A stretch of DNA of 64,000 bases. Source: Antedon mediterranea. Lineage: Eukaryota > Echinodermata > Crinoidea > Comatulida > Antedonidae. The position numbers were made by a program, and so were the translations under genes. Below the pieces are notes generated by a model. It was not told where the DNA came from, searched no databases, and saw only the letters and a list, made by a program, of their open reading frames with translations. This document shows, one piece after another, positions 1-12,656 of this stretch. The stretch spans positions 5,678,312-5,742,311 of the forward strand of contig NC_092675.1 in NCBI RefSeq assembly GCF_964355755.1, written 5' to 3'. The stretch's first letter is position 1, and every line of letters begins with the position of its first letter.

Positions 1-3000
1 ATTTGATAGTCAATCTTTAACTGTATAGAAAGATATATCAATTGGAAGTGTAAAATCACCGGCAATCTCTGAGTTTGGTTACCTATCCTGCCTCCTAGAA
101 TTTTTTTTTTACTTCATCATTGTGTTATAATATGTGGTAAAGTGTAGTATTATTAAAATATTTCCTACTGGTCGTGCTAGACACGATGGCCTAAATTAAT
201 TCCATATCAAGATGAACCGGCGTTAGTTATAAACACCTTTCAATTGTAAAGTCTAACTTTCGTTTCACCTGTCCAAAAAACGTATGTGTGAACTAAAAGT
301 ACATACGAGAATTGTCTGAGCACTAACCAATCATAGTGACTTCCTCACAGAATTATTGCTTTACATGCATAATGATATCATATCTTTTGGCCCATAGCAA
401 GCAAACACATTCTCTTTAGAGGAAGCTGAAAGGAACCCAAGAGATGGTGTAGTTCCTGATTTGTTTACAACTCTGTTGTCCTGAAGACATTAATCTTATT
501 ATTTGAAGGTGTTAGCAATTAGTGTATTCAATTTTACATGGTCAGGTTTTTGCACATAAATTGAAGAGTGGCATGTTCTATAATGTTTAGCAATTGATAT
601 ATTACTGTTGGGATGTAGTAACTGTGAACTGGTATTCTTTGTTGCATCATGTTCGGATCTTCTGAACTATGTCATGATATTGTTTGATTTAATGCTTTAT
701 AGTGGACTAATAAAAGCAAAGAAATAGATCACTGCTCATATGATATTTATACAAACAATAGTTGTATTTTTGGTGTATACAAAAATAATTCCTGTAGTAA
801 CACCAGGTAAAACAAAATGTACAGTAATACCCACCAAACACACACCACAATTTCTTTCTAGAATAATTAGCAAAATGTAATGTACAGGCTGCAGATGACA
901 TGCATATTAGCAATTACACCCTAGGTGTTTGTCCTATGTGAACAGTTAAATCATCCCTGTTTTACAAGTTTAAAACAGTACCTGAGCAGGTTGAATATTG
1001 TTTGTATTGGCTTTTAGGGACAATGAACTTCAGTCAATTAAGGAACCTAGTTATATTCTTACATCTCAGAGGCAAATGTTTTCCAAGTATATTGTCAATT
1101 TGACAGCCACAGTTGTTTGCTAATTCACTGTTCACCACAATTTTATTTATACACATTAAAAAGGACCATGTTTATGCCGATATCAGTAGCTGGAAGGCAA
1201 GATGTGGCTCCTCTTGGTTTTTTTACTTTGAAGTCCTGAAATATCTGATTTTATTACAAATATCACACACAAATACATCAACCTCAATAAAATGGATATA
1301 GATTGCATGAATTTTTGACTAAGAAAAGTTTATATTAACAAATAAACAAATTGTTGCTTTTTTAACAGAAAATTTATATATATAAATCAATATTGAAAGA
1401 AATGGTGCAATTGCCTGAAATTCAAAAATCTGTAAAAAAAAATTTAAAAGCGCCATAATTTCCTCATCCTTCAGATGGGTTGTTCAGTCAAGGGTTCTAT
1501 GTGCAAAAAAGAGTGGTGATATAATGTAATGGGTTTGTAGAAGACCTAATCCTATAACATGATGGATATAATAAATTAATATACATTATTGTTCAAAAGA
1601 AAATTACAGATTTAAAGACTAGATGTAGTACTACAAGTTACTTATTTATGTCCTCAAGGTTTTTGCAGAATTCTGTTTATACCTTTAGGACAATGACACT
1701 TCTGATGTTTATTTTCATCCTTAACCATTGTAGTTATTAAAAGCAAGATTCTTCTTTACTCTCTTGGACATTGACTCTATGTTTGTTTATTTGGATACCA
1801 AGCAGAGTAACATCCCAAATGGCTATGATGTGATTAATTGATATTAAAATTTAAGTTTTTTGTTTGAGTCTGTGACACAAGATGTTTATTTGTGTACTTT
1901 CCTTCCCAGTTTTATAATAGCACCTTCTTGTCGCCAACTCTGATTTTGGTCATATTTTGTTCCTATTAAGAATAGATAAGAGAAGAAGAAATAATTACAA
2001 ATTTTATTATCTGTCAACAGCGCATCAATGACATAAAACTGACCATAAATACATATCAATCAAGGGTACGAATGACAAACAATTTACTACCTTTACTCAA
2101 CTGTAAAAAGGATGGCTCTAAAGTTTGTTAAATTGTCCTTGGATTTATTATTAAAGATTTATAAATTATATAATAGATAAAATAATTTTAAAAATCTAAA
2201 CTTCTATCCAAAGTTAGAAAACTTTTGAACAATTGAATTTAAATATTCGTAAAATATTAATTATGTCATTATTTTTATAGTTCACCAGGATGTTATTACA
2301 AATACCAGGATCCATTAACTTATTATTGCCCTTAGGTTAACATGTTAATAGTGGTCTAAATGTCTTATACATTACATCAAAATTGACTTAGTTCTCTTTA
2401 AAATAAACACTTTCACAGCTTCATTGAAAAAGATCCGATGGTTATGATTCATTGAGGAAGATCCGGTGTCTTGTGTCTTTAATTGTGGAATTAAACGACT
2501 TCTGTTTATTTGGAAATAGTTCTGGCTCCAAACTTCTACTCCATGGGTGCAATCTGTGGCAACTCTATTTATTCTTACTGGTTTTAAAAAGTACTCTAAA
2601 GTGATGTTTGTTTAGTTGTTTAAAGTTAATTGGCAGTGTAGCCTGGTTTAAGTAGACATGAAGTAAAGGAAATACTCATATAAAGTTTCTGAAGATGTAT
2701 ATTTAAGTGGCTCAGTGTAAAATATATATACTTGACTAATGTCCTGTATTTATACTACAGGTGTGCTGTGGTAGAATAAAGGGGCTAAAAGTCCAGTTTA
2801 ATCACTTAGTGATGACACTGATGTGGAGTAGTTGATGCATATTATTATAGTATATTAGATGATATTATCTGACCTCCTCAAGACAATGATTTTTCAACAA
2901 GTGCCAGGTGTATTTCATTCCAAAGCCCACAATTTTATTGATTTTTATATGTGAACATTATTTTAATAAACACGCACATTAAATAATAGTAAATAATATT

Positions 3001-3134
3001 TTTTACCTTGAACAATATATTACATTTATCTTATTACCGGTACACATTTTCTTAATGTATCATAGCTGAAAACCCCATGTTTTTTTTTCGTTTCAAATGG
3101 CAATAATTCAGACAATGATAGACGCAGAGATGGA
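1..3134. other. AT-rich intergenic DNA, no gene seen
   Basis: No reading frame here has splice sites, codon usage or motifs that suggest a gene. The sequence is AT-rich with scattered A/T runs. It may be upstream sequence or first-intron sequence of the neuregulin-like gene, whose signal-peptide exon has not been found. Confidence 0.5.
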
Positions 3135-3302
3135 CTAGAGCACCGGGGTAATCCTACTCTTCTGAAAGATAGATGCACTGGGTTCTTCCATGAGCACATT
3201 AGACGGATGTGTACCTTGGACCTCCGGTTCCTTGTCCATGATATCTTGTTTTACCTCCAGAACTATAGTTGAGGAGATGTCGCTTTCATTCTGTGGTTTG
3301 AC
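3135..3302 (-). CDS. possible 3'-terminal coding exon, unknown gene
   Basis: A 55-codon minus-strand frame without an initiator methionine ends in TAG at 3135-3137. It lies in a patch clearly richer in G+C than the surrounding DNA. The encoded peptide is hydrophilic and rich in Glu, Ser and Pro (for example MDKEPEVQG), like a cytoplasmic tail. A possible acceptor (CCACAG) would start the exon at 3290, with a branch-point-like TACTAAAA upstream but almost no polypyrimidine tract. No family was recognised. It could be the last exon of an undetected minus-strand gene, or chance. Confidence 0.25.
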   Translation of the reverse strand, partial: VKPQNESDISSTIVLEVKQDIMDKEPEVQGTHPSNVLMEEPSASIFQKSRITPVL

Positions 3303-5986
3303 TCATTTTTAGTATATATGATAAAGGGAGAATTTGAACCAGAACTATTGAATTACAAGTAGTGACATTTTGTTCCTAAAAATTCATTCATTTATTTTGT
3401 ATATTTACATGTTTATTATTTAGCCCACAAATAATGAAAAAAGCTCTTTTTGGAAACAATTAATGCCAACATTACAATTCTCTATTGACGAATTAAAAAT
3501 TTATTTTATTTGTATGTTAATCCAACAATTCACTGTAAACAACATCAAAGGTTCATTGCAAGCATATCGCAAACGTACCTCCATTGATTAATTATTTTGA
3601 AGACCCATATTTTAAATAATGTCTCGTAAAGAATCTGAAAAGCTGTTTTGCCTTGTTTAATGTTTCAATTTATATGCTCATTAATTACCAGATTTAATGG
3701 GAATACCATTTAGCTACGCAAAGACTAATAGAAATGGCATAATACAACTGACGTCACCGTGGGGGTGTATAGTAGCTGTCATCTCATTTCATTATTTCTC
3801 CTTTTGTATTCCATTTTCTTTGGGATAGTGTGTTATACGATTCTAAAAATACAACATAATAATACATAAATTAACATGCAGGTTATTAGCTTCTATGTTT
3901 GCCTTGAGTGGCTACAAATGTAGGTTTTAATTCCAGTAAACAATGTCAGGTTTCTATGCTGCTGTTTTTGCTTTAAAATATACATATAGCTGTATGAATA
4001 AAGAAGAAAGAACAACTACATTATGGCTTGTTTGAGATATGTCATAATTACATTTTAGTAATTAATTTAGATGAAAAAAAAATTGCCAACTTCTTAAAAT
4101 CATACTAATAAAAGAACTTGAATTTAAAGTGAACTATATAAACAAAAAAAGAAACAACGACATGTTTTGTAATTTCATTGTGGCAGAGTTTATCTAAACA
4201 CAACAAACTATCATCTTGGGTATAAGAACAACAACCGTTTTCCTGTTTTGACCAACACGGTAAAGGTGTATGTACAGTATGCCACTCTAAATGAAAACAA
4301 TAGTACAATTATTCAAATATAAGTAAAAATATAAAAAACCATCAGCAAAATAAAATAAGGACAAAAACCCCAATGTGATTATAATGCCAAAACTATTCAA
4401 CAATAAATCATAGTAACATACAATTTATTATATTATTTACATCAATCAAAGTAACATTTATTGCTCTTCTTCTCTTTCATAGTATATAAATATTAACAAT
4501 AAATATGATAAAAATAAGAGGCGCAACATTCCATAGAAACGAAGCTTGTGGGCGAGAATATTATATAATAACAATTGAAATATGAGTGACGATGCAAAGA
4601 TGGTTTCAGACATAGATAATTATTGGTCATCATTTCTTGACAGTCTGGCAATTTGTTTCATCATTTTGTTGTTAAAAATCATCTGCCTGCTAAAATCATG
4701 CCAATTGTATGTCATCTATTCTTTCCCTTCTATAAATAAAATCTATAAACAAAAATTAGTAACTGAAAAACAGTCATATAAACCATAGAGTATAAACTAT
4801 ATTATTGGGGATAACCATAAACATAAACTATATATTTTTGTACAAAGGCCCATCCTCTCGGCCCATCCTCTTGACCCATCCTCTTGACCCATCCTCTCAG
4901 CCCATCTTCTCCCGTAAAACATATCCCAACTAAGTAGGATTTTATTAGTTGGCAACAATTTTGATAAAGGCTTTTAACTGAATATTATTTTTAATTCTTT
5001 CTGTCTGAAAATGTCCGTTTTCGGAAATGAGTGTATTTACTGATAATAAGCCAATATAATAATTTTTTTTTTAAAAACCTTTTCTTTTAAACAGTCCTAA
5101 ATGTTTTCAAATCAAAGTATATAGTTGCCAACTGCATTTGGTGTTACTGTGATCAATATATTTGTGCAAAATTTTAAGATGCATGAAACTTAAAGATATG
5201 CAAAAATTAAAGATTCATGAATATTAAAGATGCACGAAAATAGTCTACAGCAATTAGATTTTTTTTGTTTCAAGCACAAATGTTATTGAATGTCTTTATA
5301 TTTGCGGTTAATATTTCGGGGTTGAATATGGATTTCAAAAGTGAAAGTTTCTATGTCTGGAAAGGCTGCTTCGTTTAAAGTTGACATTTTTGTTGACAGT
5401 AACACATGACTTGAAAGGGTTTTCATTATAGCTGTCTACAATAAAATAAGCATAAATTTGATTAATATGGTTTAATATAAATATCAATCATGAATATGAA
5501 TATACTTTTTTTTTCATTTTCATTATGTTTGATATATATAGCATTACTGAATGATTTAGTAAAAGATAAGATATTTAAATTTCTATAATGTATGCTGAAA
5601 TCAAATATAATTAACTAGTCTGCCAATCTTCATAATCTATACATAATGAAGATTTTTATTTTCTATATTTACCTTTTCTAGAAAATTCAAACTAAACAAA
5701 TAAGGAGTTAACTTGGTAGAAGCACAAGTAAATAAATCTTATTATTGCATCTTATTTCACAATTATAAAAGTATCTTCCGTGGGAAGTAATAGAAATAAA
5801 TGTTTATTAAACTTAATAAAGTTATGTCGGGTTTTATATTTCAAAAATTCTAGATTGGTTTATTTCATCATCAAAGTAGTGCTTAAATAGTGTTGGTAAT
5901 TTCCTGTCATCACGTATATTGTTATAGATTTTGGAAGATAAAATCTCTTTACACATTCTTTAACGAGATCAGAATTCCGATGGTAA
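3303..5986. other. AT-rich non-coding DNA
   Basis: No supported gene. A full cyclic-AMP-response-element palindrome, TGACGTCA, is present at 3749-3756. A short tandem repeat lies at 4848-4914. The short reading frames here have no splice signals or recognisable motifs. Confidence 0.5.
4848..4914. repeat. short tandem repeat, about 15 bp unit
   Basis: Five imperfect copies of a unit like GGCCCATCCTCTC follow one another. A dispersed relative, AAGCCCATCCTT, recurs at 23.1-23.3 kb. Confidence 0.7.
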
Positions 5987-6271
5987 TTAGCCCAAGGTCT
6001 CATCTTTATGTCTTTTATTGGTAGAATCCGAAATTGTTATTTGATTGCAAATGCCAACCTTTTCCAAGATATAAACTATATACCACGTATGTAGGATACA
6101 GAGTGCCAGTGTCATTGTGTTCGTAGTCGGACTGGCGAGCACGTTGAAGTTAAAGTACCCCCTCCCTTGGTTTGGAATGTCATTGATGTTTTCTGATGTG
6201 GTCTTGTTTGCCGACAGATATTTCAAAGAAATTATAAATCTAAGAAGGTGTAATAATTTGATAATTATCAA
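5987..6271 (-). CDS. weak exon candidate with hydrophobic segment
   Basis: This is a 94-codon minus-strand frame. Its central part reads like protein (motif NQGRGYFNF) and is followed by a hydrophobic stretch around TMTLALCIL. The first about 20 residues are low-complexity and may be intron. No convincing donor or acceptor was found and no family was recognised. It could belong to the same hypothetical minus-strand gene as the 3.1-kb candidate. It may equally be chance. Confidence 0.15.
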   Translation of the reverse strand: MIIIKLLHLLRFIISLKYLSANKTTSENINDIPNQGRGYFNFNVLASPTTNTMTLALCILHTWYIVYILEKVGICNQITISDSTNKRHKDETLG

Positions 6272-9200
6272 CTTTATTTAAAATTGTATAGAATACTGTA
6301 CAGAACCTCTCTTAAGAGACTTGAAAAAGTGTCTTTCTTATTTTAGAGGTTGGTCGTAGCATTGATCCATGTTTTTTTAATGAGAATTGTGGGTGTCCCT
6401 ATGTTTTTGATATTTAGATAGTGTGAAGATTTGAATTTCAATTGTATTAAATAATTAGGCATAGGAAAATTAATATTGGTATACTTTTGGTATCGTTGTA
6501 AATAAATAACTGCAGCTATATTTCTTTCAATCTTGAATTTCTAGAAAACAGGTTTATATATTCTTGTTTGAACTTTAAATTTATACAATTATTCATATAA
6601 AACTATTAGTTAAAATAAATGATCGTAATCATGTATGGAATTCAAAGTTAAATTTGTTCAGGAAAAGCTTAGTTTAAGTAATAAATATTGAGTGACCAAA
6701 ACTTGTAGCACTAGAGTGCCTATGCCTTACAACAGTAAGCTTGCCCTGGTAAATTTACACAGGGGATTTTGATATGTCAAGGGAAAGAAGGGTATTTCAC
6801 AGCTAGGGAAATTTGCAAATTACTCACTACCGTATAGTAAGCTCATAAATTCTATAGCTTTTATAACGAGACTAGATGCAGCATTTTTTTCATCTATTAA
6901 CGAAAACACTATAACAAAATTTTACTAATAAAAATATAATGTTCCTTTTTGAAATACATCTACTGAACATCAATGGTAATAACCTCTTGGTCATTGAACT
7001 TTTCATATACCAGCAATAGTACCCATCATGCCTGTGGTAGTAAACCAATACAATACAACTTTCAACCAATCGGATTTCAGCACAGACATTTTGTCTTGAG
7101 ATGCTATTAAAGCCCCTTAGGCAGTGCACTAAAGGCAAGCACACAAAAGCATTGGCATAGCCTTCTTTAGGCAAGTTCAATGCCTGGAAATGTTGGTTTT
7201 ATTGAGTGAAGGCCTAGTCAATGCTACTTTGGCTCTGGCAGGCCAATTATTTTATAGCCAAATAGTAATCCAACATGTTTATGCCTGCTGGGTTTCAAAT
7301 CTTTAAAAAGAAACTGTTCTAGAATGTTTCTGATACAAAAACAAACAAAATTATAAATACTTAATTGTAAGAAGCGTGCAGACTAACATAACATTTATTT
7401 AGTATTACTTAAACTTGATTGACTTATTGTAACAATTATTCTAAAATTATTCTGATTTTTATCAATGTTAATTAAACAAAGAAAAACATTTGTTTTACTG
7501 ATAACATGCTTTTAAGTGCAAATTATGGTTTAGGGCATTTTTACAGTTCTCTGATCAGCTCTCTGTTGAGTATGAATACAGGACCTTTTTGCCTTCAAAA
7601 GTTTTGGGGTGGTATGTAATTATAGGTATCATTATTGCAGTTATTAAAAAAAATACTGAATAGATTGCAAACATATTTACAGTGATTATCAATCAATCAA
7701 AACATTTTTAATTTTCACTTAAGAAATTGAAATATGTTTTCATATCATGACAAGTATTAACTGTGATGTCACCAGTTTTCGTGTAGATTGATCATCAGTT
7801 CTCGTGTAGATTGATAAGCATGTTATGATTGCGCTTTAAATCCTTCATGATTTATTAAAGATTTTTTTGATAGTTGTGTCATCAATTATGTAGGAATGGT
7901 GTGTTAACAGTAACCATTGGTGATTGTATGAACTTGCATGTTTTAATATTTTATTAGTAGCAGATATATTTTAAACTTTCACCTTTGATAAATTGCTTCA
8001 GCATTTTTATATATTTTTAAGGTGATTATTGACAGATTTCATCACTTATAATTATTAATAATAAAACACAATTGACTGGTATGTTTTATAAGATGCAAAA
8101 AATTCAATTATTTACACATTTAGTTTTGTTATGTTTACATTAAAAAATTCCATAAAAGTATGACGTAATTGTTATTTAATATAGACCTCATTTTACCTAC
8201 AGATATCCGAATAAACTAACAAATTAGGATGTTTATGGGACCAGGGGTATTATTTCAAAAAACAAATTATTTAATTTATAGTTTTTAGAGTTTATAATTA
8301 TGTGAAATACACTATTAAGTGCTCTTATCCAAACTGTTAAGTATGCTTTTATTGCCATCTATTGTTTCCTTTTCTGCTGTATCAACTTCCTTCAGGATTT
8401 ACTCAGTTTTCCTATTGACTGGAATCATGGAAATAGTTGCAATTCTAGTCACCTTTCAACATCTAGATCCTGGTGCTCTTCCTATGTAGACCTACTACCT
8501 AGTTTAGTACATTTCAAAGGACAATGTGACTTTGATTCTGTTAGTATTGCAGCATTCAAGTATAAGGAACATGCTGTTAAATCACCCTTTAATAGACCTA
8601 CAAATTGTTATTAACTTGTTAACGAATGGTATATGCAGGTTTCACAATCAAAATTGTTTTTTTGGTTCCCATTTAGTTTATTCATACAATTTTAGAATGG
8701 GGGAGAGAATCGCACTTTTTAAACATCACCATTTTATCTAATTAAAATGATTTATATGATGAGGCTTTTTTGTAGTGTAGATGAATGGCAATTGTAGACT
8801 TTTGTACTGTACTACAAGACCATTTCTTATCTTGTGGTATAGCAGTTGTCAGCAAACACTTTAAACCACAAAACAAACCCATGAGGCCTACTTGAATTTT
8901 TAATTGCCTCCTTAATTTTTTAACCTCAATGTTTATTTATTAGTAACTCAACATAACAGTTTATTTTACAATGGTTCAAATGAAAATAAATGCAAACTAT
9001 CATGTTTGTTGAGGTATAAATTGAGTAACCTCAAGTGTGGCTGTTTATGTGTGTAACAGCAGTTGTCCAATTTGTTCAAAGCTTTTACCAGAGTCAAACG
9101 CCTGCCTGTATCTGGAAAAAAAACGTACAGGAGTCGGCCAATAATTAGAATCTGCAGATGAAACAGGAATCCAAAGTGACATTTATTGTTTTTTTGGTGG

Positions 9201-12020
9201 GAAAACTATTTCTTAATTGCTCTGTGAACAGTGAAACTTCAGGGCCATCAGTCTTAACATCAAATCACTATTCACCAAAAAAATTAAATTCTTTTTAAAC
9301 TTAAACTACTGAATCTTCTCAGATAATTTGATAAGCTATTTTATAAACTGAAACAATGGTCATTTTTTGCAAAAAGTTAACTTTGACCTCTTCATGCCTA
9401 GCATATTGAAACGTAAATGGTCTATACCACAACTGCTCCAGCTGCCCCTTCGTACTTAACTCCAATAAGACTTAACAATTCCTTGCGGAATCAGTAACTT
9501 GGATTAGTCACTTAAGACAACTACTAAGGGATCGATCAATTGGAATATACATCTGTTTCTGGATTAACACATCTTGACACAATTCTGAGCAATCAAAAGC
9601 TATTACATTGTATTAACTTTCACTTACTGACTAATTGTCTCAAATTATGAAATTAATGTGGATTAGAACTTTATTTGATATAGAGGTTATTTTAAGTAAA
9701 CATACATGACATTAATGATTACATTAATTAATAATAACCTATTTTATAAGTTACCTATTAATGATATTAATAATCAGTATTCCACACAATCAACTTGAAT
9801 TGTCTTTCACTTAAAAGCAAATGTCACCGTCAAAGAAAAAACTACAACTTTTACCATAATGCTAGTAAACTACAGTACAGTTTGGCTTTCAATTTTGTAC
9901 TTTGTTTGTTTATACTAACTTTTTTAATTGTTTGTTATTTATTAAGAAATGTACCATAGTTAAGTCACCCTGGACATACTTTTATTCACAAAGCTTACCA
10001 CTATTTGAAAAGTATAGTTTCAGAATAAATTATTATTATTATTTTGAATTTACTATAAAAAAGGTGGAAAATGTAGAAAAAGAAATTTAATCAGAGCTCA
10101 TTAATATTTTTTTTTGTATAAGAAAATTTAATGAAATATAATACTTGATTTATAGAGTATGCTTTCAGTGATTATACACTTCTAGTTATGAACTATGAAT
10201 TTTACAGTTGTACATTTATATTTATGTGTGAAATAAATCTGAAAACTGAAACTGAACTGAACAGTATATAGAAAATAATATATAGTATCTAGAAAAAAAA
10301 GTAGCATAGCCTGTGGCCTAATGACAGTTAATGAACTGACTAGACAATAATTCTTTTTATACATTTTTAATACAATTCCTGTATGTAATGTTGTGAATTG
10401 TTGGCTTGATTTAAAAAAAAATGTATAATAAGCTTTTACTCAACTATTTATTTGTTTGTTTATTTGCTGGTTTGAATTAGAACTATTCCCAAAAGAGAGC
10501 CCAATTATAAAGACGAAACAAATTAAATTCTCATTAGCAAGTACGTGCTTTCGGAAACTAAGTTTTGAGTGTCACAAACATAGAACAAGGCGCAACAATA
10601 AATACAAGAAAACAATTAGGCATCGGCATGACAAAGCTCTATGGGGTGGAACCATAATATGACGTTTTTAATTACATTTTCCTATGCAGTTGTGCACGTC
10701 ATTTCTTGTTCTCGTTTGGCCTCCCATAGTTTTGGACTCGAATCACTACATGATGTTGATTTGTATTGAAGTTTATTTATAGGATAATGTAAACCAACTC
10801 AGTTTTTTAGACGAAGCATGTGGATATAAGTTTATTTATAATTATTTGCGAATTGTTCCAGGTAATAATTTCTTGGACCACTCCATGATATGTATTGTAT
10901 TCGAAAATAGCAAAATTTATTATTTTATGGTGTGTCATCGTTAAAACATTATTTGGTGAACTTATGAACGTTACGTAATGAAATTTGTAGTATTTACAGA
11001 CAGATAAATAATGAAGACGGTGTGATAATTGTCATTTTTAATCTAAAGTTGTTTATAGTGTAATCAATTCACATCAATATGTGTATACTTTTACATTTAG
11101 ATCATGGAGCTATCCCGCCCCCACCCCCACCCCCAGATACGGCATCAGTTTAAATACATCTTTATCTTTTCTATTTATAGAAGCAATGCCTTTTTAATAC
11201 ATGAACCAGTTTTTAAACAATGTTGTGTGTGTAAATCCAATCCTTAACAACAAAATTAATACTGCTATTCATTATAAACACTTTCTAATTAAACCTAAAC
11301 ACTATAATCTATTAATAATCCTTTCTTCTAAAAATAAATGATTATTTTATGTTGTTTTTCAAACCAAGGTCAACTATTTAGTTGACATTTATTTTCATTG
11401 AATATGTTACATGTTAGCATTTAGTTTTTAATGTGTATTACTAGAATATCTCGATAAGTTGATGAGGCATCTGAAAAGGTTAATAAGCTGTTTGATTCTA
11501 AACGCAATTATCTATAGGAATTCAAGGTCCACCAATGAATAACAAAATAAAAGTCACGATTTATATTATAAACGAAAATTATCTTTCAAACGTATAATTA
11601 AAAAGTTAAGTTTTTTATTTATTGAGTGAATAAAATTGAAGCAAAATGAAATCAATTTTAAGAAGTGAGTTATTTGATTTTCTTAATAGATGTCAAATTG
11701 TGAGATATTCTTGAACTTAAATCATTAACTATAGAGGGCTCTTTATCTATATTTATAAGTACAAATCATCTTTTTGTTTGTGTATAGAAAAGCAATATGA
11801 CGAGCTAAGATTTACTAATACACACATCAGGTCTGGTTGGGCATAAACCGCATTTATCAATTTTGCAGTCAAAATTCAGTCAAGTCAAAATAGTGAAAAA
11901 AGTGAAATATTGAAGCTTTATTTATCAAACCTATTTATCTTTAAAGAATTGACTTTTTTTATCGCATAAAGAACAAATACCATATTGCTTTATTATTTGA
12001 AAACTGACAAAGTTAATCGC
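6272..12020. other. AT-rich non-coding DNA
   Basis: No supported gene. There is a C-rich low-complexity run at about 11,116-11,132, and a short near-duplicate (TTTTCGTGTAGATTGATCAT type) at about 7,770-7,825. I looked for a signal-peptide exon ending in phase 1 that could precede the Ig exon at 12,497 and did not find a convincing one. Confidence 0.45.
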
Positions 12021-12221
12021 TAAAGCTTGGTTCCCACTAGAACGCAACACTAGAACGTAACGCAAGGACGTAAACGCAACGCAAGCGTTTTAACCAATGA
12101 CAAGCGAAGTTATAGACAGTTAGCAATCACAAGCGAATAAGCTATCGCTTGTGATTGGTCAATTCACTTGCGTTGCATTACGTCTTTGTGTTGCGTGATC
12201 GCTAGTGGGAACCACGCTTAA
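12021..12221. mobile_element. foldback MITE, about 200 bp
   Basis: The two ends are imperfect inverted copies. The left end begins TAAAGCTTGGTTCCCACTAG; the right end is the complement of TTAAGCGTGGTTCCCACTAG. The similarity continues inwards through the AACGCAAC-type motifs. The centre is a second hairpin built on CAATCACAAGCG / CGCTTGTGATTG. No coding capacity. It lies about 275 bp upstream of the first Ig exon. Confidence 0.75.
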
Positions 12222-12496
12222 GCAAGTTTTTTACATGTTGACTCCTGGTATAATGCTCTGTAAATACAAACTCTCATTCAATTTACAGTACAAACTGGCA
12301 AAACATAATTTTATATGCAAATGAGATCTTGCTATGTTTGACCAAATAAACAACTATAGAGGACAGCACAGTAGTTGCTAGATCAGATAAACATGTTTAA
12401 AATGGTTATACTTGACATACAATATTTTAATATTACGCAATTTCACAATTTTACCTAATTTTAATTACTTAATTTCTTTTTTTTTTTCTTTTGTAG

Positions 12497-12656
12497 TTAT
12501 AAAACCAAATTTCACAAAGTTGGTAAGAGACAGATATGTTAGTGAAGGTGAAAAGGTGACGATAACATGTGATGTCATTGGAAATCCTGTACCAAAACTA
12601 TACTGGATAAAAGATGGAGAAATCATAGATAAAATAAAAGGAATCAAAATATCAAA
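12497..12656 (+). CDS. NRG: neuregulin-like exon: Ig domain, first half
   Basis: The acceptor is a long T-rich tract ending TTTTGTAG; the donor is GTGAGT. The exon enters in phase 1 and leaves in phase 2. It encodes the N-terminal half of a C2-type Ig domain, with the first cysteine in VTITCDV and the conserved tryptophan in KLYWIKDG. It ends in GIKISK, which corresponds to the NIKIQK strand of vertebrate NRG1. It must be preceded by an exon ending in phase 1 that supplies a signal peptide, which was not found. Confidence 0.85.
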
